A DNA stretch of 64,000 nucleotides from Deinococcus murrayi DSM 11303. GTDB taxonomy: Bacteria > Deinococcota > Deinococci > Deinococcales > Deinococcaceae. The stretch lies in NCBI RefSeq assembly GCF_000482805.1, contig NZ_KI519503.1:96001-160000 (forward strand). The letters are read 5' to 3'. The first letter of the stretch is position 1, and each line of letters begins with the position of its first letter. The notes beneath the pieces were generated by a model. The model was given only the letters and a program-made list of their open reading frames with translations. It made no database searches and had not been told where the DNA came from. Both the position numbers and the translations under genes were made by a program. Shown here piece by piece: positions 51,164-59,636 of this stretch.

Positions 51164-52414
51164 ATGACCGCGCCGCCTGCCGCCCCTGCCCGCGCCTCCG
51201 TGCTCGCCCTGCTCGCCTTTCTCGCCTTCGTCAGCTTGGGGCTGCCCGATGGCCTGTTGGGGGTGGCCTGGCCCTCCATGCGGGGCGACTTCGGGGTGCC
51301 GCTGGACGCCCTGGGACTGCTCGCGGCCACGCAGACGGCGGGGTATCTCACCGCCAGCTTCCTGAGTGGGCGGCTGCTGCGGGTCATGCCCATCGGCACG
51401 GTGCTCGCGCTCTCGACGCTGGCGGCGGCGGGGGCACTGCTGGGGTTTGCGGCGGCCTCTGCCTGGCCCGTGCTGCTGGGGTTTGCGGTGCTGGCGGGGC
51501 TGGGGGGCGGCGCGGTCGACGCCGGACTCAACGCGTACGGGGCGCGGCACTTTAGCGCCCGCACCCTCAACTGGCTGCACGCCTGTTTCGGGGTGGGGAC
51601 CACCTTGGGGCCGCTCATCGTCACGGCAGTGCTGGGAGCGGGGCAGGGCTGGCGCTGGAGTTACGTCCTGGTGGGGACGGCGCAGCTCGGCTTGGCGCTG
51701 ACCTTTTTTCTGACCCGGCGGCGCTGGGCGGGGTCCGCCTCGGCAGGTGCGGCCCCGGCCCCTGACCCCGCTCGCACCCGCGACACGCTGCGCCGCCCGG
51801 TCGTGTGGCTGGGGATGCTGACCTTTTTCGTCTACACCGGGGTCGAGGTGGTCGCCGCACAGTGGAGCTACTCGCTCATGACCCTGGAGCGCGGGGTACC
51901 ACCCGCCCAGGCGGGGCTGGCCGTGAGCCTCTACTGGGGCAGCCTGATGGCGGGGCGGATTCTTTTTGGGACGGTCGCCCACCGGGTGCCGCTGGTCGCG
52001 ACCCTGCGGGCCTGCCTGGTGACCAGCGTGGTGGGGGCCCTGCTCTTTTGGCTGGAGCCGACGCCGAGCCTGGCGGTGGCCGGACTGATGCTCATCGGGG
52101 GGGCGCTCGCGCCCGTCTTCGCCTCGCTGGTCAGCCTCACGCCGGGGCGGGTCGGGGGGGCGCACGCCGACAGCGCCATCGGGTTTCAGGTCGCCGCTGC
52201 CGGGCTGGGGGGCGCGGCCCTCACCGCGCTCGTGGGGGTGCTCTCTCGCTGGGGCGGGCTAGAGGTTATCGGGCTGTCGGTCACGGTCCTCGCGGCGCTG
52301 CTGCTCGCGCTCTATGAAGGGTTCGTGCGGGTGGGCGGTGAGGAGGCAGGGCCGGGACAAGCGACCACTGGGCCTTTAGGGGCCACTCAGGTTCCTGACC
52401 GCGGGGCGGGGTAG
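51164..52414 (+). CDS. MFS transporter
   Basis: The 416-residue protein has twelve predicted membrane segments. The N-terminal motif [16 protein letters not shown] and NWLHACFGVGTTLGP belong to a fucose-permease-like MFS branch of unknown substrate. ATG 51164 starts 35 bp after the kinase gene; a TGTAAT box lies 8 nt upstream. Confidence 0.88.
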   Translation: MTAPPAAPARASVLALLAFLAFVSLGLPDGLLGVAWPSMRGDFGVPLDALGLLAATQTAGYLTASFLSGRLLRVMPIGTVLALSTLAAAGALLGFAAASAWPVLLGFAVLAGLGGGAVDAGLNAYGARHFSARTLNWLHACFGVGTTLGPLIVTAVLGAGQGWRWSYVLVGTAQLGLALTFFLTRRRWAGSASAGAAPAPDPARTRDTLRRPVVWLGMLTFFVYTGVEVVAAQWSYSLMTLERGVPPAQAGLAVSLYWGSLMAGRILFGTVAHRVPLVATLRACLVTSVVGALLFWLEPTPSLAVAGLMLIGGALAPVFASLVSLTPGRVGGAHADSAIGFQVAAAGLGGAALTALVGVLSRWGGLEVIGLSVTVLAALLLALYEGFVRVGGEEAGPGQATTGPLGATQVPDRGAG

Positions 52415-52475
52415 GGTCGGGGCACGAGAGCGGGTCCGGGTCTTCCTGGCCCAAGGGTCGGTGCCCATACACCGC

Positions 52476-52508
52476 CGGGGCGGAGTCTGTCGGACGGACC
52501 CCGCCCCG
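52476..52508 (+). terminator. Hairpin terminator after the MFS gene
   Basis: CGGGGCGG (52476-52483) and CCGCCCCG (52501-52508) form a perfect 8-bp stem with a 17-nt loop, followed by TGCCTTT. Confidence 0.6.
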
Positions 52509-52561
52509 TGCCTTTCCGCGCTCTGCCTTTCTCATCTTCTCACGCTTCGTAAGGAGGACCC

Positions 52562-53746
52562 ATGATTACCCCCGACGACCTCAGCCGTATCCGCGCCCTG
52601 CCGGGCGACGCGTCCGTTCTGATGGCCGTGGTGCACGTCAACCCCGCCGACCCGGAGAACCACGGCGGGGCGCTGACCACCCGCGTCAAGAGTGCCCTGG
52701 CAGACCTCGGCGTGCCGCCCACACTGGGTCAGCGCCTGCTGGACGACGTGGCCCGCGCCCGCGAAGCCCGCGGCAAGAGTGCCGTGTACGTGCTGGGCGA
52801 GGGCATCGACGAGCGCTTTGACGTGCAGCTCGACCTGCCCGAACGCTTCCACTTCGGGCGGCCCCTGCCGGTGCTTGTCGAGCAGGCGGCGCAGGCCCTG
52901 CCCCGCGCCGGGGTGCTCGCCGTCGACCGCGACTGGGCACGGTTCTTTGTCTTCGAGCAGGGCGAGCTGCACGAGATTCGCCGCGAGCGCCACACCGAGC
53001 TGGACGAGCTGGACCGCGACGAGCTGACGGCCTCCACCACGGCGGTGCCCGGCGCGCCGGGGGCGGCCCGCGCCCAGGATGGCAGCGGCTTCAGCGGGCA
53101 GGGCACTGGCCCGCGCAGCGACAGCGGAGTCGAGTTCTTTCAGCGTCACCTCGACGCTCTGCAACAGCGTTTTTACAGCGACATGGCCGCGCAGCTCGCG
53201 ACCGAGCTGAAGGCGCGGGACCTGCGGCACCTCGTCCTGGTCGGTCCGGTCGCTCGGCTCGCCGAGTTTCGGGCCGAACTCCCCGACACGGCCCCCTTCA
53301 CGGTGATTGGCGAGACGAACGTAGAGGTTGGCACCGGGACCGCCCCCGAACAGGCCATCCTCGACCGCCTGTTGCCGCTGCTGGAGGACTTCGCCCGCGA
53401 GGATGAAGCCCGGCTGATGGCCCAGCTCCAGGAAGAAGGGGTCATGGAAATGGAGCGCGTCCTGGAGATGGTCCAGCAGGGGCGCGTCTCCCTGCTCGTC
53501 ATTCCGGAGGACGGCTCGCAGCTGCACCTCTTCCGCAGCCACAACCCCGACGTGCCCTACTTCACCGCCCGCAAGGACGTGACTGAAAGTCCCCTCGACG
53601 GCAGCTTGATGGAGCGGGTGACCCTGGAGGAAGTGCTGACGCCACTGCGTGAGCTGTACGGGCTGGAGGTGCGCCGGGTTCACGGCGAGCACGCCGAGCG
53701 GCTGGTGCGGGAATACGGCGGCCTGGCCGCGCTGACCCGCTACTGA
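52562..53746 (+). CDS. eRF1-like protein of the bacterial baeRF/VLRF1 type
   Basis: The 394-residue protein resembles bacterial relatives of release factor eRF1. Signs are VLAVDRDWARFFVFEQGELHEI, a beta-strand pattern typical of the central domain, the helical FFQRHLDALQQRFYSDMAAQLATEL and the C-terminal SLLVIPEDGSQLHLFRS that resembles L7Ae-like domains. A GGQ motif is absent in the expected loop, which instead has the low-complexity GSGFSGQGTG (GSGFSGQ). A role in ribosome rescue is suggested for the family, not shown. It is preceded by AAGGAGG. It overlaps the converging recombinase-like gene by 7 bp. Confidence 0.6.
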   Translation: MITPDDLSRIRALPGDASVLMAVVHVNPADPENHGGALTTRVKSALADLGVPPTLGQRLLDDVARAREARGKSAVYVLGEGIDERFDVQLDLPERFHFGRPLPVLVEQAAQALPRAGVLAVDRDWARFFVFEQGELHEIRRERHTELDELDRDELTASTTAVPGAPGAARAQDGSGFSGQGTGPRSDSGVEFFQRHLDALQQRFYSDMAAQLATELKARDLRHLVLVGPVARLAEFRAELPDTAPFTVIGETNVEVGTGTAPEQAILDRLLPLLEDFAREDEARLMAQLQEEGVMEMERVLEMVQQGRVSLLVIPEDGSQLHLFRSHNPDVPYFTARKDVTESPLDGSLMERVTLEEVLTPLRELYGLEVRRVHGEHAERLVREYGGLAALTRY

Positions 53747-54666
53747 ACAGGCTCTGACCGCTTGCGCCCGCCCTGGCCCCGCCGCGCTGACCGCGCCGTG
53801 AGGTCGGGGCGACTGCTGAGCTGAATGAGGGGCTTGACCGCCGTGCGGCTCCCCAGGCCCAGCGCCGCCGTCACCTCGCGCTGGGTGGCGTCCTCGGCCA
53901 GCAGCTTGAGGCCCGCCGCGTGCCGCAGGGCGTGCCAGGCCCGGTAGGGCACCCCCGCCCGTCCGCACAGCCGAAAGATTTTGGCCCGCAACTCGGCGTC
54001 GCTGAGGGCGGCCCCCCCGCGGGAAAACAGCAACCCTTCTGGCGGCCCGTACAGGGGGGTCTCGCCCCGCAGCCGCGCCCAAGCGTCCAGCGCCTCTCGC
54101 AACTGCGGCGTGCAGGCGACCGTTCGCCCCGCCACGCGCAGGCTAGAGCGGTCCTCCGCGACCGCCCCGAAGGTCAGGTCCCGCACCTCCGGCCCGCTCA
54201 GGCCGCCGTGCGCCCCCAGCAGCACAAGCGCCCGTTCCTCGGCGGAAGCATGCTCCAGCAGCCGGGCGACCTCGTCCGCCGTATAGACCGGGCGGCGCTC
54301 GTGTGGGGCGTGCGGACGGCCCCGAACGCTCACGAAGGGGTTCACCTGCACCAGCCCCAGCTCTCCCAGCAGCCGGTAGAGACGCCGGACCTGCACGAGG
54401 CGGTTGTTGACCGTCGCGGCCACCCCGCCATACTCGGTCGCCAGCCAGTCCGCGTAGGCTTGGGCAAAGGCTGGGGGGTCGGGCACATTCAGCAGGCTGC
54501 GCCCCTCAGCCTCCAGCCAGCGCCCGAACACCCGCCAGCCGCTGAGCACGTTCTTGCGGGTCGCGCCGGTGGGCGGGCCGGGCAGCGCCGTCGCCAGCAG
54601 GTCCAGCGCCGCGGCGAGGTCCCCCCGTTCCAGCAAGCGCCGCAGCGTATCGGGTGAGGGAGCCAT
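53740..54666 (-). CDS. Tyrosine-recombinase-fold protein lacking catalytic residues
   Basis: The 308-residue protein has the two-domain layout of XerC/XerD: an N-terminal SAM-like core-binding domain (about 25-120) and a C-terminal catalytic-type domain. Box II WHALRHAAGLKLL is kept, but the first catalytic arginine (TGLR in relatives) is GLSG here, and the C-terminal LGHSS...Y motif is LGLGSRTAVKPLIQL, with neither the histidine nor the nucleophilic tyrosine. It is thus probably not able to cut DNA, though it may bind it. The frame is intact and a TATCCT box lies 6 nt before ATG 54666, so it looks expressed rather than a pseudogene. Confidence 0.8.
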   Translation of the reverse strand: MAPSPDTLRRLLERGDLAAALDLLATALPGPPTGATRKNVLSGWRVFGRWLEAEGRSLLNVPDPPAFAQAYADWLATEYGGVAATVNNRLVQVRRLYRLLGELGLVQVNPFVSVRGRPHAPHERRPVYTADEVARLLEHASAEERALVLLGAHGGLSGPEVRDLTFGAVAEDRSSLRVAGRTVACTPQLREALDAWARLRGETPLYGPPEGLLFSRGGAALSDAELRAKIFRLCGRAGVPYRAWHALRHAAGLKLLAEDATQREVTAALGLGSRTAVKPLIQLSSRPDLTARSARRGQGGRKRSEPVQ

Positions 54667-54672
54667 AAGGAA

Positions 54673-54736
54673 AGGATAGCCGGGCGAAGCGGGAAAGTGC
54701 ACCGCCGCCACCGCGTCTCCCCGCCTCCCCTATAGT
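54673..54736. promoter_or_regulatory. Divergent leaderless promoters
   Basis: TATCCT on minus (54678-54673) ends 6 nt before the recombinase-like ATG, and TATAGT on plus (54731-54736) ends 6 nt before the GTG of the O-antigen-ligase-like gene. Both are TAnnnT boxes with identical spacing. Confidence 0.6.
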
Positions 54737-54742
54737 CTCTGC

Positions 54743-56266
54743 GTGTCCGCGCCTCCTTCGGCAACCCCGCCGCCCCGCTGGCTTCCCCCCTGGCTGGCGC
54801 TTTTGCCCGCCGCCTACGTGCTGTCTCCCCTGGCCCTGCTGAGCCTGCCCTGGCTGCGGCAACTGCCACGGCCCGCCTGGTGGGTGCTGGGGTTTTACGC
54901 GCTCAGTCAGCAGCTCCCCGCGCTGTTCTCCCCAGAGCCGTTCCTGGCCAGCTTGCTCGCCCTGGGGCGGACCCTGCTGATGCTGGGGCTGATGGGGGTA
55001 GGCGTGGCCCTGGGAGATGCCCGGCAGCTGCGGGGAATGCGCTGGGGTCTGGCACTCGTCTTTCTCACGGCCCTGCTCTCCAGCGGGCTGGGGGGCACCG
55101 ACTTGGTGATTGGACGCCTGAGCCATCCCTATATGACCCCGATTACGCTGGGCCTGGCGGGAGCGCTGGGCGTATGGCTCGCCCTGTTTGGCGCGGGCCG
55201 CTTATGGTGGCGTCTGCCCTTCGCCCTGCTGGCCGCGGGCGTGCTGCTGCTCTCCGGCAGCCGCGGGGCGGTGGCCGCCACCCTGGTCGGAGGACTGGCG
55301 GGCTACGTCCTCCAGGGGGGCCGGAGGTGGGCGGGCGGACTGCTGACCGCTGCCGCGCTCCTTGCGGGGGGCTTTTATCTGGGGCAGCGGCTGGATATCG
55401 GCGCGCTCACCCGGCTGGGCACCGCCGACGTCACCGGGCGGGACGTGCTTTGGTACAACGTGCTCAGCGTCATTCAGAGTGAGCCGTGGAGTGGGGTGGG
55501 CAGCTACCGGTTGGGGACCCGCCTCACGCCCCCTGGCGGCACCTGCGAACTCTTTGCTTCCCCTTCCGGAGCGGTGCCGGAATGCCCGGTCTGGCTGGAA
55601 CGTCTGGGCAATCCCTGGCTCATCGCCCACAACGTCACCTTGCAGCAATGGGCGGAAACGGGGCCACTTGGCGTGCTGGGCCTATTTCTGCTGCTGGGCA
55701 CCGCCCTGGTCGCGGCGGTGCAGGCCCGGTCGGCCCTGGGGCTGGCGGTCATGGCGGGCCTGTTGGTCGCGACGGTCAATGACAACACGCTGCTGGTCCC
55801 CAGTCCTTTTTTCGCCGAGGTCTTTTGGATCGTGGCGGGGGCCTCGCTGACCCGGTTGCAGTTCAGTGCTCCTGGGGTCGGCCTCACGGCTGCCGGACTC
55901 CTGGCGGCGCTGTCTTTGCCGCTCTTTCCCCTGCTGCGCCCCCCTCCTGCGCCGGGCACCCTTCAGCTCGCTTTCCTGAATGCACCCGCCGTGGCGGCGG
56001 CCTCGCAGCCCTACCGGGTGCTGGTGCAGTTCAGCGGGCCAGCCGGGAACTACCGGGCCGTCTTGCGGAGCTGTCCAGATTCCTGCACGCTGCTCGGCAG
56101 CCGGCCCTTTGTCATCCAGGAAAAGGCTTCTCCCGTGCTGACGTTTGAAACCCCGCTCGTTCGCGTTCGAACTCAGCCCGTCGAACTGCTGCTCTACCCT
56201 GGCTCCTCCAGCCGTGACCCCAGGCCCCTGGGCCGATACCGCTGGGAGGTGACGCAGCACCCATGA
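54743..56266 (+). CDS. O-antigen ligase / polymerase-like membrane protein
   Basis: The 507-residue protein has about twelve membrane segments, the motif LLSGSRGAVAATLVGG (Wzy_C/WaaL type SRG) and a large external loop with GVGSYRLGTRLTP and IAHNVTLQQWAETGPLG, where HN...L is the ligase/polymerase histidine region. A non-membrane C-terminal part of about 120 residues is unusual. It would polymerise or attach surface glycan. Overlaps the next gene by 4 nt. Confidence 0.85.
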   Translation: MSAPPSATPPPRWLPPWLALLPAAYVLSPLALLSLPWLRQLPRPAWWVLGFYALSQQLPALFSPEPFLASLLALGRTLLMLGLMGVGVALGDARQLRGMRWGLALVFLTALLSSGLGGTDLVIGRLSHPYMTPITLGLAGALGVWLALFGAGRLWWRLPFALLAAGVLLLSGSRGAVAATLVGGLAGYVLQGGRRWAGGLLTAAALLAGGFYLGQRLDIGALTRLGTADVTGRDVLWYNVLSVIQSEPWSGVGSYRLGTRLTPPGGTCELFASPSGAVPECPVWLERLGNPWLIAHNVTLQQWAETGPLGVLGLFLLLGTALVAAVQARSALGLAVMAGLLVATVNDNTLLVPSPFFAEVFWIVAGASLTRLQFSAPGVGLTAAGLLAALSLPLFPLLRPPPAPGTLQLAFLNAPAVAAASQPYRVLVQFSGPAGNYRAVLRSCPDSCTLLGSRPFVIQEKASPVLTFETPLVRVRTQPVELLLYPGSSSRDPRPLGRYRWEVTQHP

Positions 56267-57093
56267 AGCGGCCTCTGTCCCCGTTCTGGCTCCTGACCCC
56301 CCTCCTTCCGCTGCTGGCGGTCGCCGCTGTGACCCAGCTCCCGCTGGCAGCGCCTGACCTGCCCCTCCCCCAGCCCGTTCTGAACTGCACGCAGCCCCCG
56401 ACCTATCGGGTGGGATATGAGCTGGAAGCTGGAGGCTTACGTCCAGAGGGCGAGGGCTTTAAGTTCTGGGGAGAATCCCTGTTGGAAACCGACCTTTGCC
56501 GTGCTGGCATTCTGCTGGTCACCGCCGAGGGTCAGGTTGCCGGTGGTGCCCCGCCGCGGCTGGACATCGCCCTGAACTCGCGGTCGCTGGCGAGCTTCAC
56601 CTTTGGCGCTCCCAGGACCGTCCGCGTCCCCATCCCTGGCCCCGGACGGCTGACCCTCGGTTACTTCAATGACTACTACCGCTCCGAAGCGCGGGTCGCC
56701 TCCCTAGAAAACCTCCGCTTTCGCGGGCGGGCCTGCCGCGACCTCGCCGTGACCGTTCCGCCGGAGACAGGGGGGACGTGGAATCCATCCACGCGCACCG
56801 CTTCCTTGGTGACCGACGTGCCGATGACCCTGCGGCCCTGTGCCGCCGGAGAACTCACCCTGCGCGTGGTGGGACGGTCTGGCAACGGTGTCTTTCCCAT
56901 CCTGGAGCTGGAGCAGGGGGGCCGCCGACTCGCCCGCGTGCAGACCTCCGGGGTGCGGCAGCCCCTGCGGCTTGACGTCGCGCCCGGCCCCCTCACCATC
57001 CGGCTGACCAATCCCTACTTCAAGGAGCTGGCAGACCGGAACCTGATGGTGCGGCAGCTGGAGTTCAGGCCGACTCCCCCCACGTCCCCCTGA
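56263..57093 (+). CDS. Exported protein of unknown function, partner of the ligase-like protein
   Basis: The 276-residue protein starts with a signal-peptide-like or anchor helix (about 9-33) and continues as a beta-rich domain. RLDIALNSRSLASFTFG, a GYFNDYY motif and a second similar RNPYFKEL region suggest two carbohydrate-binding jelly-roll-like repeats (CBM-like, GYFND and LTNPYF). This reading is tentative. The ATGA overlap with the preceding gene implies joint action at the cell surface. Its end overlaps the converging RmlD-like gene by 29 bp. Confidence 0.6.
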   Translation: MKRPLSPFWLLTPLLPLLAVAAVTQLPLAAPDLPLPQPVLNCTQPPTYRVGYELEAGGLRPEGEGFKFWGESLLETDLCRAGILLVTAEGQVAGGAPPRLDIALNSRSLASFTFGAPRTVRVPIPGPGRLTLGYFNDYYRSEARVASLENLRFRGRACRDLAVTVPPETGGTWNPSTRTASLVTDVPMTLRPCAAGELTLRVVGRSGNGVFPILELEQGGRRLARVQTSGVRQPLRLDVAPGPLTIRLTNPYFKELADRNLMVRQLEFRPTPPTSP

Positions 57094-57808
57094 GCGCCTG
57101 CCACCGCTCCGTATTGAGGGAGACGTCCGCCGGAAGGAGCACCTTCGCCTCGGCCCGTCGGCCAGGCCTCACATCGGGCTTGCGGCGGCGGGCGAGGTCA
57201 TAGACACTTTTGCGTTCAGTTGCGACATGCAAAACCTCGTCAGGAATCTGATCAGCATGCCGGATGACCTCGGCGATCATTGGAGCGATCACGTCCACAT
57301 AGTCCTGACTGGTGTACACGTCCTCAAAGGCCACCGGATGCTGAAACTCACGGGGACGGAAGCTGGTGCGGACAATCAGGACTTGCTTCGCCTGGCGCGC
57401 TGCCTCCTCGGCCACCAGTTTGGTCAGGGCGTAGGAGTTGACCGGGGGACCAGGGACATCCGTTTCCCGGTAGTGACCCTGCTCTCCACTGAAGACATAA
57501 TCTGTGGAGATATAAATCAGCCGCGCACCTATCGCGGCAGCGGCAGCGGCAACATGCCGCGTCCCCTCCACGTTCACGCGCCAGCAGGCTTCCCGGTCCC
57601 GTTCAGCTCCAGCCACATCGGTGTAGGCGGCGGCGTGCACGATGAGCGCTGGCCGCGCCCGTTCTACCGCCGAGCGCACGCTGTGCGGGTTGGTCACGTC
57701 CAACTCTTGCCGCGTGGGGGCCAGGAGGTTCGGCAGGAGGCCCCTGAGTTCCTGACCTAAGCGTCCGGAGCCTCCCGTGATAAGAACCGGCGGTGGCGTG
57801 GTTTCCAT
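57065..57808 (-). CDS. RmlD-like sugar nucleotide reductase (SDR)
   Basis: The 247-residue protein is an extended SDR related to dTDP-4-dehydrorhamnose reductase: LITGGSGRLGQEL, the catalytic serine-threonine in YISTDYVFSG and YALTK (Tyr/Lys). At 247 residues it is shorter than the usual 280-300, with the C-terminal domain reduced. ATG 57808 overlaps the preceding stop by one base. Probably it finishes a sugar precursor made by the dehydratase upstream. Confidence 0.85.
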   Translation of the reverse strand: METTPPPVLITGGSGRLGQELRGLLPNLLAPTRQELDVTNPHSVRSAVERARPALIVHAAAYTDVAGAERDREACWRVNVEGTRHVAAAAAAIGARLIYISTDYVFSGEQGHYRETDVPGPPVNSYALTKLVAEEAARQAKQVLIVRTSFRPREFQHPVAFEDVYTSQDYVDVIAPMIAEVIRHADQIPDEVLHVATERKSVYDLARRRKPDVRPGRRAEAKVLLPADVSLNTERWQALRGTWGESA

Positions 57809-59631
57809 CAGCGTACGCTCCCAAACTTGTTCTCCGGAATCAAGCGGGCGAGGCCGGCGCGGATGGCCGCGTCATCCTTGGCCTCGGCGTGCTCGCGCAG
57901 CGTTCGCAGCTCGCGCAGCAGGGCTGGGGCATCCACCTGACCCAGCCGGGCGCTGAAAATCTCGCTGTGGGTGGTCGCGTCGGCTCCTTCGCTGGGGGTG
58001 AGCAGTTCCTCGTAGAGCTTCTCGCCGGGGCGGATGCCGCTGAAGACCACATCCACGTCGCGGGCACCGCTGAGGCGAATCACGTCGCGGGCGAGGTCAG
58101 CGATTCTCACCGGGTCGCCCATGTTGAGCACGTAGACCTTGCCATTCTCGGCGAGGCCCCCGGCCTGGAGCACCAGCCGGGCCGCTTCGGGGATGGTCAT
58201 GAAGTAGCGCACCATCTCCGGGTGGGTCACGGTGACGGGGCCGCCCGCCCGAATCTGGGCCATGAAGGTGGGCACCACGCTGCCCCGGCTGCCCAGCACG
58301 TTGCCGAAGCGCACTGAGACAAAGGCCTGCCCCTCCCGCGCCCGCGCCGCCCCCGCCGAGACGACCATCTCCGCGACTCGCTTGGAAGCGCCCATCACAC
58401 TGGTCGGGTTGACGGCCTTGTCGGTGGAGATATTGACCAGCCGCCCCACCCCGAACTCCAGGCAAAGGTCTACGACGTTTTGCGTGCCGACCACGTTGTT
58501 CAAGATGGCCTCGGAAGGCGCTTCCTCCATGAGCGGGACGTGTTTATGGGCGGCGGCGTGGAACACCACGTCCGGGCGATAGCGCTCAAAGACGACCCGC
58601 AGCCGGGCGGCGTCGCGCACGTCCCCGATGAGGCCCACCTGCTTGATCTCCGGCCAGGTGCGCCCCAGTTCCTGCTGGATGGAGAAGATGCTGTTCTCGC
58701 CGCGCCCGAACAGCAGCACGGTGGCGGGACCAAAGGGGGCAATCTGCCGCACAATCTCCGAGCCGATGCTGCCGCCCGCCCCAGTGACCAGGACCACGCG
58801 GCCCCGCAGATACCCGGCGATTTCGGCGGTGTTGAGCTGCACGGGGGGACGCCGCAGCAGGTCTTCGAGATTGACGTCGCGAATCTGGCTGATGTTCACG
58901 TTTCCGCTGAGAATCTCGAAGACGCCGGGGATGATGCGGTAGCGCAGCCCGGCGTCACGGGCGAGGTCGACCACCCGGCGCACGAACCGCCCGTCAGCGG
59001 ACGGCACCGCAATGAGGACCTCTTGCGCCCCCTCACGGGCGGCGACGGCGGGCAACTCGGCCACCGGACCGAAGACGGGCAGGCCGACCACTCGCGTGCG
59101 GACCTTGCTCGGCTCGTCATCCAGGAAGCCGATGGGTTCCAGTCCGGCTTCGGGGTGCCGCTGCATCTCGCGCGCGATGAGGGTGCCCGCTTCTCCGGCC
59201 CCCACAATCAGCACCCGCCGCCGCTGCGGCGCGGCCCGCAGGCGCACCCGCTCGTCACTCAGCCGCGAAAGGAGACGTACCCCGCCGAGCAGCAAGAAGC
59301 CCAGCACCCCCGCCAGGACCGGCACGCTGCGCGGGAGCTGAAGCCACCCCTGAAGGATGAAGCCCAGCGCGAACATCACCAAGGTTGCCAGCAGCGCCGC
59401 CCGCCCCAGCCGGTGCAGGTCCAGCACACCCACCCGCCGCCACGCTTGCCGGTGCAGGCTGTAGTAGGCTTCCAGCCCGCCCATCACGACGACGCTGAGC
59501 AGCAGATAGCCCCACACATTGGACGGAATGCCCAGCGTCAGCAGGTCCGGCTTGCGAAAAGCGTAGGCGAGCAGCCCCGCCGCTCCCCACAGGGCGAGGT
59601 CAAGCAGGAACTTGGTGACTCCGGGAGGCAC
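57808..59631 (-). CDS. FlaA1/PglF/WbpM-like membrane nucleotide-sugar 4,6-dehydratase
   Basis: The protein (607 residues from GTG 59631) has four N-terminal membrane segments, a first Rossmann domain (VLIVGAGEAGTLIAREM) and a second, catalytic SDR domain (VLVTGAGGSIGSEIVRQ). The catalytic triad is S-M-K rather than S-Y-K (NPTSVMGASKR), characteristic of inverting and retaining UDP-GlcNAc 4,6-dehydratases of this group. STDKAVNP and RFGNVLGSRGSVVP are also conserved. Its product would feed the DegT aminotransferase encoded just before it, giving a 4-amino-sugar. GTG 59631 is 5 nt after that gene's stop; the longer frame upstream is not conserved. Confidence 0.9.
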   Translation of the reverse strand: MPPGVTKFLLDLALWGAAGLLAYAFRKPDLLTLGIPSNVWGYLLLSVVVMGGLEAYYSLHRQAWRRVGVLDLHRLGRAALLATLVMFALGFILQGWLQLPRSVPVLAGVLGFLLLGGVRLLSRLSDERVRLRAAPQRRRVLIVGAGEAGTLIAREMQRHPEAGLEPIGFLDDEPSKVRTRVVGLPVFGPVAELPAVAAREGAQEVLIAVPSADGRFVRRVVDLARDAGLRYRIIPGVFEILSGNVNISQIRDVNLEDLLRRPPVQLNTAEIAGYLRGRVVLVTGAGGSIGSEIVRQIAPFGPATVLLFGRGENSIFSIQQELGRTWPEIKQVGLIGDVRDAARLRVVFERYRPDVVFHAAAHKHVPLMEEAPSEAILNNVVGTQNVVDLCLEFGVGRLVNISTDKAVNPTSVMGASKRVAEMVVSAGAARAREGQAFVSVRFGNVLGSRGSVVPTFMAQIRAGGPVTVTHPEMVRYFMTIPEAARLVLQAGGLAENGKVYVLNMGDPVRIADLARDVIRLSGARDVDVVFSGIRPGEKLYEELLTPSEGADATTHSEIFSARLGQVDAPALLRELRTLREHAEAKDDAAIRAGLARLIPENKFGSVR

Positions 59632-59636
59632 GGCAC

